From Paenibacillaceae bacterium (GTDB lineage: Bacteria > Bacillota > Clostridia > Lachnospirales > Lachnospiraceae), in assembly GCA_015057705.1 (NCBI GenBank), contig SVDU01000008.1:62001-126000 (forward strand): a DNA stretch of 64,000 bases, written 5' to 3'. Positions 37,694-46,867 of the stretch are shown piece by piece. The first letter of the stretch is position 1. Each line of letters opens with the position of its first letter. The notes beneath the pieces were generated by a model. That model was not told the DNA's origin. It searched no databases and saw only the letters and a list, made by a program, of their open reading frames with translations. The translations under genes and the position numbers were made by a program.

Positions 37694-37758
37694 CATGAAA
37701 GGCGAATGTTAAAAATTAAGAGAATTGTAATAGATAAAAGGATAGTCAGAGGTGTGAA

Positions 37759-39051
37759 ATGGAGCAGTATATTATGAAAGGCGGTAATCCCCTGGTCGGA
37801 GAAGTGACCATTGGAGGAGCCAAGAATGCCGCTTTGGGAATTCTTGCAGCAGCTATCATGACAGATGAGGATGTGCTGATTGATAATCTGCCTGATGTAA
37901 GAGATATTAACGTATTACTGGAAGCAATCGAGGAAATCGGAGCTACAGTAGAGCGGATTGACAGACATACGGTCCGCATTAATGGACAGACAATCCGTGA
38001 AGTATCGGTTGATGATGAATATATCCGCAGAATCAGAGCTTCGTACTATTTTATCGGAGCCATGCTTGGCAAATACAAAAGTGCACAGGTACCTCTTCCG
38101 GGAGGCTGTAACATCGGAAGCAGACCAATTGACCAGCATTTAAAGGGCTTTCGTGCTCTGGGTGCCGACATAAAGATTGAGCGGGGAGCAGTAATCGCTC
38201 ACGCCATTGATCTGGTAGCCAGTCATATCTATCTTGATGTGGTAAGCGTAGGCGCAACCATCAACATTATGATGGCAGCAACTCTTGCAGAGGGACAGAC
38301 CATTTTAGAGAACGTGGCGAAGGAACCTCACGTCGTTGACGTGGCTAACTTTTTAAACAGTATGGGCGCCAATATTAAGGGAGCCGGAACCGACACCATC
38401 CGAATCAAAGGCGTTTCCAGACTTCACGGGACAGAATATTCCATTATTCCTGATCAGATTGAGGCTGGTACATTTATGTGTGCAGCAGCAATTACACGGG
38501 GAGATGTCATGGTGAAGAATGTAATTCCAAAGCACCTGGAAGCCATTTCGGCTAAGCTTCTGGAGATGGGTTGCGAAGTGGTGGAATTCGACGACGCAGT
38601 CCGTGTAGTAGGTAAAACCAATCAGAAGCATACCGATATTAAAACACTTCCCTATCCGGGATTCCCAACTGATATGCAGCCTCAGATGGCAGTAACACTT
38701 GCTCTGGCAGGCGGTACCAGTGTGGTAACTGAGAGTATATTTGAGAACCGCTTCCGCTATGTGGATGAGCTCTCCCGCATGGGTGCCAATGTAAAGGTGG
38801 AAGGTAACGTGGCTGTCATTGACGGCGTAACCGGTTTAACCGGAGCCTTTGTGAACGCACCTGATTTAAGAGCAGGGGCAGCACTGGTGATTGCCGGTCT
38901 TGCAGCAGACGGATATACGGTAGTAGATGAAATTGGTTATATACAAAGAGGTTATGAATGCTTTGAAGATAAGCTTCAGGGTCTGGGAGCCATGATTGAA
39001 AAAGTGGACTCAGAAAAAGAAGCTCAGAAATTTAAATTAAAAGTAGGATAG
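37759..39051 (+). CDS. murA: UDP-N-acetylglucosamine 1-carboxyvinyltransferase
   Basis: A 430-residue MurA enzyme for the first committed step of peptidoglycan synthesis (enolpyruvyl transfer from PEP to UDP-GlcNAc). Catalytic Lys22 lies in GGAKNAAL. The PEP-binding Cys117 lies in PGGCNIGSRP, the residue alkylated by fosfomycin in other species, so the enzyme is of the sensitive type. Firmicutes often have two MurA copies; which one this is cannot be told. ATG 37759 follows AGAGGTG. Confidence 0.95.
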   Translation: MEQYIMKGGNPLVGEVTIGGAKNAALGILAAAIMTDEDVLIDNLPDVRDINVLLEAIEEIGATVERIDRHTVRINGQTIREVSVDDEYIRRIRASYYFIGAMLGKYKSAQVPLPGGCNIGSRPIDQHLKGFRALGADIKIERGAVIAHAIDLVASHIYLDVVSVGATINIMMAATLAEGQTILENVAKEPHVVDVANFLNSMGANIKGAGTDTIRIKGVSRLHGTEYSIIPDQIEAGTFMCAAAITRGDVMVKNVIPKHLEAISAKLLEMGCEVVEFDDAVRVVGKTNQKHTDIKTLPYPGFPTDMQPQMAVTLALAGGTSVVTESIFENRFRYVDELSRMGANVKVEGNVAVIDGVTGLTGAFVNAPDLRAGAALVIAGLAADGYTVVDEIGYIQRGYECFEDKLQGLGAMIEKVDSEKEAQKFKLKVG

Positions 39052-39076
39052 GCGGGGGCTTCCCCCGCCGTTTTGC
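39051..39076 (+). terminator. GC-rich hairpin after murA, possible weak terminator
   Basis: GGCGGGGG pairs with CCCCCGCC around a short loop. The following GTTTTG is a poor T run, so read-through into the next gene is likely. Confidence 0.6.
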
Positions 39077-39095
39077 TTGACAGGAGGATGGGGCT

Positions 39096-40025
39096 ATGGA
39101 AATGAAGAAGAAACCGGTGCTTGTTATTATGGCAGCGGGGATGGGCAGCCGGTACGGTGGATTAAAACAGATTGATCCGGTGGATGCTCATGGAAATAAG
39201 ATTATTGATTTTTCTATTTACGATGCAGTAGAGGCAGGCTTTGAAAAGGTGGTTTTCATCATTAAGAAAGCTATTGAGAAAGAATTTAAAGAACATATCG
39301 GTGACCGCATGGCAGCTCACGTAAAGGTGGAATATGTCTATCAGGAGCTTTTTAAACTGCCTGACGGATTTGAGGTACCGGACGGACGTGTAAAACCCTG
39401 GGGAACGGGTCATGCCATCCTTTGCTGTGAAGAAGTGATTGATGGTCCTTTTGCCGTGATTAATGCTGATGATTATTATGGAAAAAGTGCTTTTAAATCT
39501 GTTTTCAACTTCTTATCCCAGGTTCAGGACGGGAATAAATACCAGTTTTCCATGGTTGGCTATAAGCTCTATAACACACTGACAGAGAACGGCCATGTTG
39601 CAAGAGGTGTATGCACGGTTTCGGAACATGGATTGCTTACCGATATCTGTGAGAGAACCAGAATAGAAAAACATGGAGAGAAGGCGGAATTTACGGAAGA
39701 TGATGGTGCAACCTGGACCGGTCTTTCCGAAGATACTCTTGTTTCCATGAATTTATGGGGATTTACCAGAAGTATATTAACGGAGCTGAAAGAACGGTTC
39801 CCCGTCTTTTTAAACAAAGAGTTAAAAGAGAATCCTCTTAAATGCGAATACTTTCTTCCCTTTGTGGTAGATGAGCTGCTAAAAGAAGAAAAAGCAGAGG
39901 TAACTGTTTTAAAAAGTACAGACCGCTGGTATGGTGTCACTTATCAGGAAGATAAAAAGACGGTAGTGGACGCAATTGCAGGTTTTAAAGCTGCCAGTCT
40001 TTATCCCGAAAAGCTTTGGGACTGA
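39096..40025 (+). CDS. Sugar-phosphate nucleotidyltransferase-like protein (paralogue)
   Basis: A 309-residue protein with VIMAAGMGSRYGGLKQ, INADDYYGKSAF and RWYGVTYQED, collinear with the protein at 33262-34182. It is probably a nucleotidyltransferase acting on a sugar phosphate. ATG 39096 follows CAGGAGG. It lies downstream of murA behind a weak hairpin, so a link to envelope polymer precursors is possible. Confidence 0.8.
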   Translation: MEMKKKPVLVIMAAGMGSRYGGLKQIDPVDAHGNKIIDFSIYDAVEAGFEKVVFIIKKAIEKEFKEHIGDRMAAHVKVEYVYQELFKLPDGFEVPDGRVKPWGTGHAILCCEEVIDGPFAVINADDYYGKSAFKSVFNFLSQVQDGNKYQFSMVGYKLYNTLTENGHVARGVCTVSEHGLLTDICERTRIEKHGEKAEFTEDDGATWTGLSEDTLVSMNLWGFTRSILTELKERFPVFLNKELKENPLKCEYFLPFVVDELLKEEKAEVTVLKSTDRWYGVTYQEDKKTVVDAIAGFKAASLYPEKLWD

Positions 40026-40049
40026 CCTGACAGAAAAAATACTGGACTA

Positions 40050-40078
40050 TTGACATATGCCCGTTATTAGAGTAGAAT
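40050..40078 (+). promoter_or_regulatory. Promoter of the metK transcript
   Basis: TTGACA (40050-40055), 17-nt spacer, TAGAAT (40073-40078), upstream of the SAM riboswitch. Confidence 0.8.
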
Positions 40079-40133
40079 GAAAAAGCAGATATATAACTGC
40101 TAAAAATTGAATAACAAATGAAAAGTCGTAATA

Positions 40134-40270
40134 TCCCTTATTCAGAGTGATGGAGATACAAAGGATCTGTGAAGTCACGGCAACCCCAGTCGGTTTTGTG
40201 GTTTTTAACCATGAAAAACGTCCGGAAGGTGCCAACCTGAGCGAGAAATCGAGCAATAAGAGGATTTGAT
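40134..40270 (+). ncRNA. SAM-I (S-box) riboswitch
   Basis: Contains the S-box landmarks in order: CTTATTCAGAG P1/J region, GATGGAG, the conserved GAAGTCACGGCAACC segment, the P3/P4 region with GGTGCCAACCTGAGCGAG, and a closing AATAAGAGG that pairs with the 5' CCTTATT. SAM binding should promote the downstream terminator and stop metK expression. Confidence 0.93.
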
Positions 40271-40283
40271 ACAAATATGAATC

Positions 40284-40313
40284 AAGTCCGCGTTGCTGCG
40301 GACTTTTCTTTTT
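40284..40313 (+). terminator. Riboswitch-controlled terminator
   Basis: AAGTCCGC (40284-40291) pairs with GCGGACTT (40298-40305), followed by TTCTTTTT. It is the expression platform of the SAM-I riboswitch. Confidence 0.88.
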
Positions 40314-40351
40314 GTTATTCCCCCATGTAAAGCAGAGGAGGAAATGACAAC

Positions 40352-41539
40352 ATGGAAAAATTATTATTTACATCAGAATCCGTTACTGAAGGACATCCGG
40401 ATAAAATGTGTGATCAGATTTCAGATGCAATTCTTGATGAGATGTTAAAACAGGACCCCATGAGCAGGGTAGCCTGTGAGACCTGTACTACCACCGGTCT
40501 TGTTATGGTTATGGGTGAGATCACAACCCAGGCATATGTGGACATTCAGAAAGTAGTGCGTGAAACCGTAAGAGAAATTGGTTATGACCGTGCAAAATAT
40601 GGTTTTGACTGTGACACCTGCGGTGTGATTGTTGCTCTTGATGAACAGTCCCAGGATATCGCCATGGGTGTAGACCGCGCCCTGGAAGCAAAAGAAAACA
40701 AGATGTCAGACAAAGAAATCGATGCAATCGGAGCCGGAGACCAGGGTATGATGTTCGGTTACGCCAGCAACGAGACAGAAGAATATATGCCATACCCCAT
40801 TGCACTGGCTCATAAGCTTGCACTTCAGCTGACAAAAGTTCGTAAGAATGGAACTTTAACTTATCTTCGTCCCGATGGTAAAACCCAGGTGACGGTAGAA
40901 TACGATGAGAACGGCAAACCTTTTCGCCTTGATGCGGTGGTATTATCTACCCAGCATGATGAGGATGTCAGCCAGGAGCAGATTCACAAAGACATTAAAA
41001 AGTATGTATTTGATGAGATCATTCCTGCTGAACTAGTCGATGACCATACTAAATTTTTCATTAATCCTACCGGCCGTTTTGTAATTGGCGGACCTCATGG
41101 AGACAGCGGTCTTACCGGCCGTAAGATCATTGTGGACACCTACGGCGGTTATGCACGTCACGGCGGCGGAGCATTCTCCGGAAAAGATTGCACCAAGGTA
41201 GACCGTTCGGCCGCTTATGCAGCCCGTTATGTTGCAAAGAATATCGTGGCAGCAGGCCTTGCCGATAAGTGCGAGATTCAGCTGTCCTATGCCATCGGAG
41301 TTGCTCACCCAACCTCCATCATGGTTGATACCTTTGGAACCGGTAAAGTAAGCAATGAAAAGCTGGTTGAGATTATCCGGGAGAACTTTGACTTACGTCC
41401 GGCTGGAATCATTAAGATGCTGGATTTACGCCGACCGATTTATAAGCAGACTGCTGCTTATGGTCATTTTGGAAGAAACGATTTAGATCTGCCATGGGAG
41501 AAGCTAGATAAGGTTTCCCTTTTAGAAGCATATTTATAA
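40352..41539 (+). CDS. metK: S-adenosylmethionine synthetase
   Basis: A 395-residue MetK that makes SAM from methionine and ATP. It begins with the signature [17 protein letters not shown] and contains [12 protein letters not shown] (about 129-140) and the Gly-rich GGGAFSGKD loop. Full length. Regulated by the upstream SAM-I riboswitch. Start ATG 40352 follows AGAGGAGG. SAM supply also serves the radical enzymes of the window. Confidence 0.97.
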   Translation: MEKLLFTSESVTEGHPDKMCDQISDAILDEMLKQDPMSRVACETCTTTGLVMVMGEITTQAYVDIQKVVRETVREIGYDRAKYGFDCDTCGVIVALDEQSQDIAMGVDRALEAKENKMSDKEIDAIGAGDQGMMFGYASNETEEYMPYPIALAHKLALQLTKVRKNGTLTYLRPDGKTQVTVEYDENGKPFRLDAVVLSTQHDEDVSQEQIHKDIKKYVFDEIIPAELVDDHTKFFINPTGRFVIGGPHGDSGLTGRKIIVDTYGGYARHGGGAFSGKDCTKVDRSAAYAARYVAKNIVAAGLADKCEIQLSYAIGVAHPTSIMVDTFGTGKVSNEKLVEIIRENFDLRPAGIIKMLDLRRPIYKQTAAYGHFGRNDLDLPWEKLDKVSLLEAYL

Positions 41540-41551
41540 TTATGACATGAG

Positions 41552-41601
41552 AAAGATGCCGCGAGACAGCTGATCTACAGCTGGGAGCGGCATCTTTTTT
41601 T
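41552..41601 (+). terminator. Rho-independent terminator after metK
   Basis: AAAGATGCCGC pairs with GCGGCATCTTT, with an inner CAGCTG stem, followed by a T run. Confidence 0.9.
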
Positions 41602-41635
41602 ATGGATAAACAGACAGTTGACTATGGTTTTTAAT

Positions 41636-41661
41636 ATTTGGCGCTAAAACTAGCGCCAAAT
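41636..41661 (+). promoter_or_regulatory. Palindromic operator upstream of the hexitol PTS operon
   Basis: A perfect 11-bp inverted repeat, ATTTGGCGCTA and TAGCGCCAAAT, around AAAC. It ends 15 nt before the -35 box, the place for an activator. A related site with the same spacing is at 46764-46790. Confidence 0.85.
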
Positions 41662-41676
41662 CCCAGTTACTTCGTG

Positions 41677-41706
41677 TTGAAATTTAAACCTCACATTGAT
41701 TATAAT
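41677..41706 (+). promoter_or_regulatory. Promoter of the hexitol EIICB gene
   Basis: TTGAAA (41677-41682), 18-nt spacer, TATAAT (41701-41706). Hexamers and spacer are the same as at 46806-46835. Confidence 0.8.
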
Positions 41707-41792
41707 AGGTCTATGAAAAGGAATTGATTGGCCAATCATACCTTCCACGGGTCACACAGTAAATACTATATCATAAAGTGAGGGTATGTAAA

Positions 41793-43178
41793 ATGAAAGA
41801 GAAGGTACAAGTATTTGGCCGCTTTTTAAGCGGTATGGTAATGCCTAACATCGGTGCATTTATTGCATGGGGACTGATTACGGCATTGTTTATCCCAACG
41901 GGCTGGTATCCCAATGAAGCCATCGGAGCACTGGTTTCTCCCATGGCCAGCATGCTTCTGCCGCTTTTGATCGCGTATACAGGCGGTACGGCTGTTTATG
42001 GTCAGCGGGGTGGCGTGATCGGTGCAATTACAGCCATGGGCGTAATTGTTGGTTCCAGCGTTCCCATGTTTATGGGGGCAATGATCGTTGGTCCTGTCAG
42101 TGCCTGGGTGATTAAGAAGTTTGATCGTAAGATAGAGGGAAAGATCCCTGCTGGTTTTGAAATGCTGGTTAACAACTTTTCCCTGGGTATCATCGGTGCT
42201 ATTTTAACTGTTATTGCCTTGAAAGGGGTTGCGCCTTTTGTAGAGGTTATGAACCGGGTGATGGAATCAGGAGTAGGCTTCTTTGTAGATCATAAACTGC
42301 TGCCTCTGGCAAGTGTTTTTATTGAGCCTGCGAAGGTTTTGTTCTTAAACAATGCCGTTAACCATGGAATTCTTTCTCCTATGGGAATTCAGCAGGTAGA
42401 AGAAATTGGAAAATCTATTTTCTTTCTTCTTGAGGCAAACCCGGGACCAGGACTTGGTATTTTACTTGCTTATTGTATTGCTGGAAAGGGATCTGCCAAG
42501 AGCTCAGCACCTGGCGCAATTATCATTCACTTTTTAGGTGGAATCCACGAGATTTATTTCCCTTATATCCTGATGAACCCTCTGTTACTTCTGGCGGTTA
42601 TTTCAGGCGGAGCAAGTGGAATCTTTGTGTTTCAGCTCCTTGGTGTGGGATTAACCTCACCTGCATCTCCCGGAAGTATTCTGGCTGTTCTGGCAATGAC
42701 ACCAAGAGGCGGGTACTTTGGTACTCTGGCAGGTGTTACGGTAGCTGCCGCTGTTTCCTTCCTTGTGGCTCTTCCTCTACTTCGGTTTACAGGGAAAGGC
42801 GGAGATTTAGAAGAATCGAAGGATAAAGTTAAGAAGATGAAACAGGAATCCAAAGGAAATCAGACGGTAGAAATGAATATATCATCTGGCAGCAGTGTTA
42901 AAAAAATTGTATTTGCCTGTGATGCAGGTATGGGATCCAGCGCTATGGGCGCTACCGTATTGAAAAAAAAGCTGGCAGCAGCAGGATTTGGAGATATCTT
43001 AGTGGCTCACTCACCCGTATCCTCTATTCCCCAGGATGCCCAGATCGTAGTAACTCATAAGGAATTAAAGGAGCGTGCGGCACACAGCAATCCGAATGCA
43101 CAGCTGGTTCTGATTACAAATTTTATGGCAGCTCCGGAATATGACGAGCTGGTGGAATCATTAAAAGAAAATCAATAA
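41793..43178 (+). CDS. mtlA: PTS mannitol-type transporter subunit IICB
   Basis: A 461-residue membrane permease that imports and phosphorylates a hexitol. The EIIC domain (about 1-335) begins GRFLSGMVMPNIGAFIAWGL and contains the GGIHEIYFPYIL substrate motif. The EIIB domain (about 365-461) carries the phospho-Cys376 in FACDAGMGSSAMG. EIIA is separate (46868). ATG 41793 has GAGGG about 9 nt upstream; a GTG at 41778 is rejected. Mannitol is the family substrate; the actual hexitol is not proven. Confidence 0.9.
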   Translation: MKEKVQVFGRFLSGMVMPNIGAFIAWGLITALFIPTGWYPNEAIGALVSPMASMLLPLLIAYTGGTAVYGQRGGVIGAITAMGVIVGSSVPMFMGAMIVGPVSAWVIKKFDRKIEGKIPAGFEMLVNNFSLGIIGAILTVIALKGVAPFVEVMNRVMESGVGFFVDHKLLPLASVFIEPAKVLFLNNAVNHGILSPMGIQQVEEIGKSIFFLLEANPGPGLGILLAYCIAGKGSAKSSAPGAIIIHFLGGIHEIYFPYILMNPLLLLAVISGGASGIFVFQLLGVGLTSPASPGSILAVLAMTPRGGYFGTLAGVTVAAAVSFLVALPLLRFTGKGGDLEESKDKVKKMKQESKGNQTVEMNISSGSSVKKIVFACDAGMGSSAMGATVLKKKLAAAGFGDILVAHSPVSSIPQDAQIVVTHKELKERAAHSNPNAQLVLITNFMAAPEYDELVESLKENQ

Positions 43179-43199
43179 ATTCATTGTAAAACTACCGCC

Positions 43200-43228
43200 T
43201 TTCATCTGATTGTAAACCATGTTATAAT
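43200..43228 (+). promoter_or_regulatory. Possible internal promoter before the second EIICB gene
   Basis: TTTCAT (43200-43205), 17-nt spacer, TATAAT (43223-43228). The -35 is weak. Confidence 0.4.
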
Positions 43229-43270
43229 ACTTACAAAAATATATAATGGTTTAAAAGGGGAGTTTCACAG

Positions 43271-44599
43271 ATGAAATTAGCGGGGAAAGTACTGAAGTAT
43301 TACAGCAGGGTGATTGCTGAATGCATACCTCTTTTTGTGACAGCAGGACTGCTGTCAGCCTTTTCGGCAGGCATATTCCAGAATGAGCACCTGTATGAAA
43401 TGTCCAAAATTTTATCTTCTCTGGTGATTCCGGTGTTTATGGGATATAAAGCAGGCACTGTGTGCGGCGGGGATGTCGGCGGATTAGCCGGCACCCTTGC
43501 CGCTTCTGTTGTTGTTATGGCAGAGCCTGCCTCTTCCATGATTCTGTCAGTCATGGTAGGCAGTATGGCCGGGTTTCTATGCAGAAAGGGGTTAGACCGG
43601 ATCAAAAATTGGATTCCTTCTGGCTTTGAGATGCTCTTTAGCAACTTATATTTAGCATCTTTAGGGTTGCTTGCCGGAGGCGCTGCCTATCTTTTTGTGA
43701 TACCGGAGGCAGAATGGCTGTTGGGATTTTTGGGAAATGGTTTATCATTTATGATAGAAAGGGGAATTATCCCTTTTATCAGCTTTATAGTAGAGCCGTT
43801 AAAAATTGTTTTTTTCAATAACTGGATCAATCACGGCTTTTTTCTGCCGCTGGGGTTGGAACAGTTAAAAACCCAGGAGAGTTCCATTTTGTTCCTTTTG
43901 GAGACCAATCCCGGGCCGGGATTTGGTATTCTTCTTGCTTATGCCCTGGTTCACCCTAATATGAGAAAAACAATGGTTTCCAGCCTTATTATACAATCTC
44001 TGGGAGGCATTCATGAGGTTTATTTCCCCTATATCCTGTCAGATATCCGGTTATTGGCCGGTGCCATAGCCGGAAGCATTGCGGGGAATTACTGTTTCAT
44101 GATGACAGGCAGCGGACTTCTGGGACCGGCTTCCCCTGGAAGCTTGATTACCATACTGATTATGGCGGATAAAAAGTATTGGCTGGGAATCGTTATGGGA
44201 ATTTTTATTTCTGCGGCTGTGGCCTGTCTTGTATCCTGCCTGATTCTGCTGGGAAACAAGGGAAAGTCATCTGCTGATATAGAAAAGGAACTAAAGGATG
44301 AAGTGATGCCAATGAGAATGGAACATGCAAAAATATATTTTGTCTGCGATGTAGGAATGGGATCCAGCGCCATGGCCAGTGCACTTTTTAAGAAGAGACT
44401 GAGACTGGAAGGCTTAACCGGTATCGAGGTATTCCATGTGTCTGCTGACCGGATTCCTGCTGATGCAGATGCGGTTGTCTGCCAGAAGGATTTTGCCCGT
44501 ACTTTGCCGCAAATTTTTATTCCGTGCTTTACGGTGGACAATTTAACAGATATGTCTGGTTATAAGGAACTCCTGAACTGGTTAATGGGAGGTGGATAA
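43271..44599 (+). CDS. Second PTS mannitol-type IICB paralogue
   Basis: A 442-residue protein with the same EIIC-EIIB order. The EIIC domain is divergent (starts VIAECIPLFVTAGLLSAF) but keeps NHGFFLPLG, LETNPGPGFG and GGIHEVYFPYIL. EIIB has phospho-Cys359 in FVCDVGMGSSAMA. It is clearly paralogous to the upstream EIICB and probably carries a related polyol. GGGG-rich site before ATG 43271. The stop lies next to the start of the regulator gene (TAAG ATG). Confidence 0.85.
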   Translation: MKLAGKVLKYYSRVIAECIPLFVTAGLLSAFSAGIFQNEHLYEMSKILSSLVIPVFMGYKAGTVCGGDVGGLAGTLAASVVVMAEPASSMILSVMVGSMAGFLCRKGLDRIKNWIPSGFEMLFSNLYLASLGLLAGGAAYLFVIPEAEWLLGFLGNGLSFMIERGIIPFISFIVEPLKIVFFNNWINHGFFLPLGLEQLKTQESSILFLLETNPGPGFGILLAYALVHPNMRKTMVSSLIIQSLGGIHEVYFPYILSDIRLLAGAIAGSIAGNYCFMMTGSGLLGPASPGSLITILIMADKKYWLGIVMGIFISAAVACLVSCLILLGNKGKSSADIEKELKDEVMPMRMEHAKIYFVCDVGMGSSAMASALFKKRLRLEGLTGIEVFHVSADRIPADADAVVCQKDFARTLPQIFIPCFTVDNLTDMSGYKELLNWLMGGG

Positions 44600-44600
44600 G

Positions 44601-46706
44601 ATGGGAGGCAGTGATTTTACACCCAGAATGCAGCAAATCGTTCTGGCTTTGATTAAAGAACAGGGGCCTGTTCCTGTAAAGCAGCTTGCAGACCAGATCC
44701 GTATCAGCAAAAGAACAGTGCAACGGGAGCTGGAGTACATTCCCAGGGCGTTGAAGAAATACGGGCTGACTTTTTGCTCTAAAACCGGGACTGGTATCTG
44801 GCTGGAAGGAGACAGGACTCAGATCGAAGCCTTAAAGGACGAACTTGAAGCGGATGATGCCCTTGATGTATCAGATCGGATTGAACGCCAGAAGCGTCTG
44901 ATCCTGGAAATTCTCAAGGATAAGACGTTAAAGAAACTGTATTATTACAGTGATATATTTGGGGTAAGCGAGGCGACTGTCAGCTCGGATTTAGAAGCGG
45001 TGAAAGAGTGGTTTCACAGATATCATCTGGAGATTAAGAGAAAACCGGGATACGGTGTGTTTATTGAGGGCAGTGAACGGGATTTTCGCAGGGCTCTCCG
45101 GGTTTTTATCGATGAAAACATTCATACAGAGATGATTCAGGGTATGTATGAAGACAGGAACCAGACCGTGTTAAATGTAATACAGAATAAGAGTGAGAGA
45201 AATATTTACAGAATCCTGGATGATGATATTGTAAAGCGGGTGACCGCCTGTATCTTAAGGATAAGAGATAAGCGAATACTGAATCTGACCCAGGATTCCT
45301 ATCTTGGTCTGGTGATCCATGTGGCAATTGCGGTAAACCGGATCCGCCGTCAGGAGATTATAGAAGAGAATCCCATAATGGCAGATTTTCTGCAGAAAGA
45401 TCAGGATTATGATCTTGCGAAAACCATAACCAAATCCCTGGAAGAAGAATTCCGGATTCAGATTCCGGAAATTGAGTGTGCCTATATCTGCCTGCACATC
45501 AAAGGCTCTAAGATTCAGCAGCTGAATATTGATGAGAAGTCAAAAAGTGAAATAGAGGAATCCAGGGAGCTGTGGGAGGTGGTCAATGAAATGATTGACT
45601 GCTATAACGACGGCATGGCATATTTGCTGAAACAGGATGAAGAATTTGTAATCCAGGGATTGATTGCCCATTTAAAACCCACTCTGGTTCGCCTTGCCAA
45701 TGGCATGAAGATCCAGAATCCTTTGCTGGAGCAGATCAAACGGGATTATCCGGCCATATTTGATCGGTGCAGAACTGTTGCCAGGGTAATCGAAGCCCGT
45801 TACGGATATGAGGTGCCGGAGCCGGAGATCGGGTTTCTTGCCGTGCACTTTGGCGCGGCTGAAGTTCGTATGGAAAGCAGAAAGGAAAGCCGGAGAAAGG
45901 TGAATATAGGGATCGTCTGCGCCAGCGGAATCGGGATTTCCCGGCTTATGTCTTCCAGAATTGCCAGAGATTTTTCAGACAGGGTGGAGCTGTCTGTTTA
46001 TGGTATGACGGACTTGTCGCCCTATGTGTTAAACAAGACAGATTTCTTTGTATCTACGGTACCGCTAAAAGAAGAGGCAGACATCCTGTATGTGAGTCCT
46101 CTGCTTTCCGTGGAAGAAATGGAACGGATTGCCGGGAAGGTGCGCCAATGTGAATATATGCCCAAAAAGCAGGATAACAAGGAATTTACCATTCAGCTGG
46201 ACCAGGTGAATTTTATGGCGGTTCAGATCAAAAATGTGATCAGGCTCATGGAGTATCAGCGGGTAGACAATGGGATCACCTTTGAGGAGCTTTTGATTGC
46301 TGTCAGTGAAAAGCTGGCTTCCTATCCGGAACGTCAGATCATGATACAGGAGGATTTAATGAGGAGAGAACGGCTTTGCAGCCAGATCTTCCCTGATTTA
46401 AACTTCGCCCTGCTTCATGCCAGGACGGAAGGGGTAGGTAAGCCGGTATTTTCGGTTTGCCAGACAAAAGATGGAACACCATTTTCTGATCCATATTTTA
46501 AAGGAGTATGTGTTGTGCTGGTCATGCTGGTTCCAAAAGATGACCACACAGCAGAAAACAGTGAAATCCTGGGTGTCTTAAGCGAGCGGCTGATTGAGGA
46601 AGAGGAGTTTTTAGAAGCTGTCAGGCATGGAGGAAAAGAGGAAATAAGAGCATTTGTTTCCCAGTATTTAAATCAATATTTCAGACACTATCTGGATAAA
46701 ATCTGA
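44601..46706 (+). CDS. PRD-containing transcriptional activator (MtlR/BglG-like)
   Basis: A 701-residue multidomain PTS regulator. It has N-terminal DNA-binding helix-turn-helices (VKQLADQIRISKRTVQREL, then IFGVSEATVSSDLEAV), two PRD modules (about 190-410) with conserved His in VIHVAIAVNR, CLHIKG and LVIHV-type contexts, an EIIB-like domain (about 430-515, IGIVCASGIGIS) and a C-terminal EIIA-like domain (about 550-700, FALLHARTEGV). PTS phosphorylation of PRD His controls activity. ATG 44601 follows GGGAGGTG. It likely binds the paired operators at 41636 and 46764. Confidence 0.88.
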   Translation: MGGSDFTPRMQQIVLALIKEQGPVPVKQLADQIRISKRTVQRELEYIPRALKKYGLTFCSKTGTGIWLEGDRTQIEALKDELEADDALDVSDRIERQKRLILEILKDKTLKKLYYYSDIFGVSEATVSSDLEAVKEWFHRYHLEIKRKPGYGVFIEGSERDFRRALRVFIDENIHTEMIQGMYEDRNQTVLNVIQNKSERNIYRILDDDIVKRVTACILRIRDKRILNLTQDSYLGLVIHVAIAVNRIRRQEIIEENPIMADFLQKDQDYDLAKTITKSLEEEFRIQIPEIECAYICLHIKGSKIQQLNIDEKSKSEIEESRELWEVVNEMIDCYNDGMAYLLKQDEEFVIQGLIAHLKPTLVRLANGMKIQNPLLEQIKRDYPAIFDRCRTVARVIEARYGYEVPEPEIGFLAVHFGAAEVRMESRKESRRKVNIGIVCASGIGISRLMSSRIARDFSDRVELSVYGMTDLSPYVLNKTDFFVSTVPLKEEADILYVSPLLSVEEMERIAGKVRQCEYMPKKQDNKEFTIQLDQVNFMAVQIKNVIRLMEYQRVDNGITFEELLIAVSEKLASYPERQIMIQEDLMRRERLCSQIFPDLNFALLHARTEGVGKPVFSVCQTKDGTPFSDPYFKGVCVVLVMLVPKDDHTAENSEILGVLSERLIEEEEFLEAVRHGGKEEIRAFVSQYLNQYFRHYLDKI

Positions 46707-46722
46707 GGAATCAAAACAGGAA

Positions 46723-46752
46723 AGCCGGGTCCGTAAAGGACCTGGTTTTTTT
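46723..46752 (+). terminator. Rho-independent terminator after the PRD regulator
   Basis: AGCCGGGTCC pairs with GGACCTGGTT around GTAAA, followed by a run of T. Confidence 0.88.
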
Positions 46753-46763
46753 GTGTTTTTTAA

Positions 46764-46790
46764 ATTTGGCATTATCTGATGGCGCCAAAT
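46764..46790 (+). promoter_or_regulatory. Second hexitol operator
   Basis: ATTTGGC (46764-46770) and GCCAAAT (46784-46790) in a 27-nt site resembling the perfect palindrome at 41636-41661, including GGCGCCAAAT on the right half. It ends 15 nt before the -35 box, exactly as in the first copy. Confidence 0.8.
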
Positions 46791-46805
46791 GCCATTTTGT
46801 TTTCG

Positions 46806-46835
46806 TTGAAAAACATAAGATATAAACTCTATAAT
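46806..46835 (+). promoter_or_regulatory. Promoter of the EIIA-kinase-dehydrogenase operon
   Basis: TTGAAA (46806-46811), 18-nt spacer, TATAAT (46830-46835); same hexamers and spacing as the promoter at 41677-41706. Confidence 0.8.
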
Positions 46836-46867
46836 TTAATAGAACACCAGCAAAGGAGGGGAACAGC

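Noticed and set aside
41636-41661. Palindrome as a terminator for metK
   Set aside because: metK already has a strong terminator at 41552-41601. This palindrome has no T run, and a similar site recurs before another promoter at the same distance.
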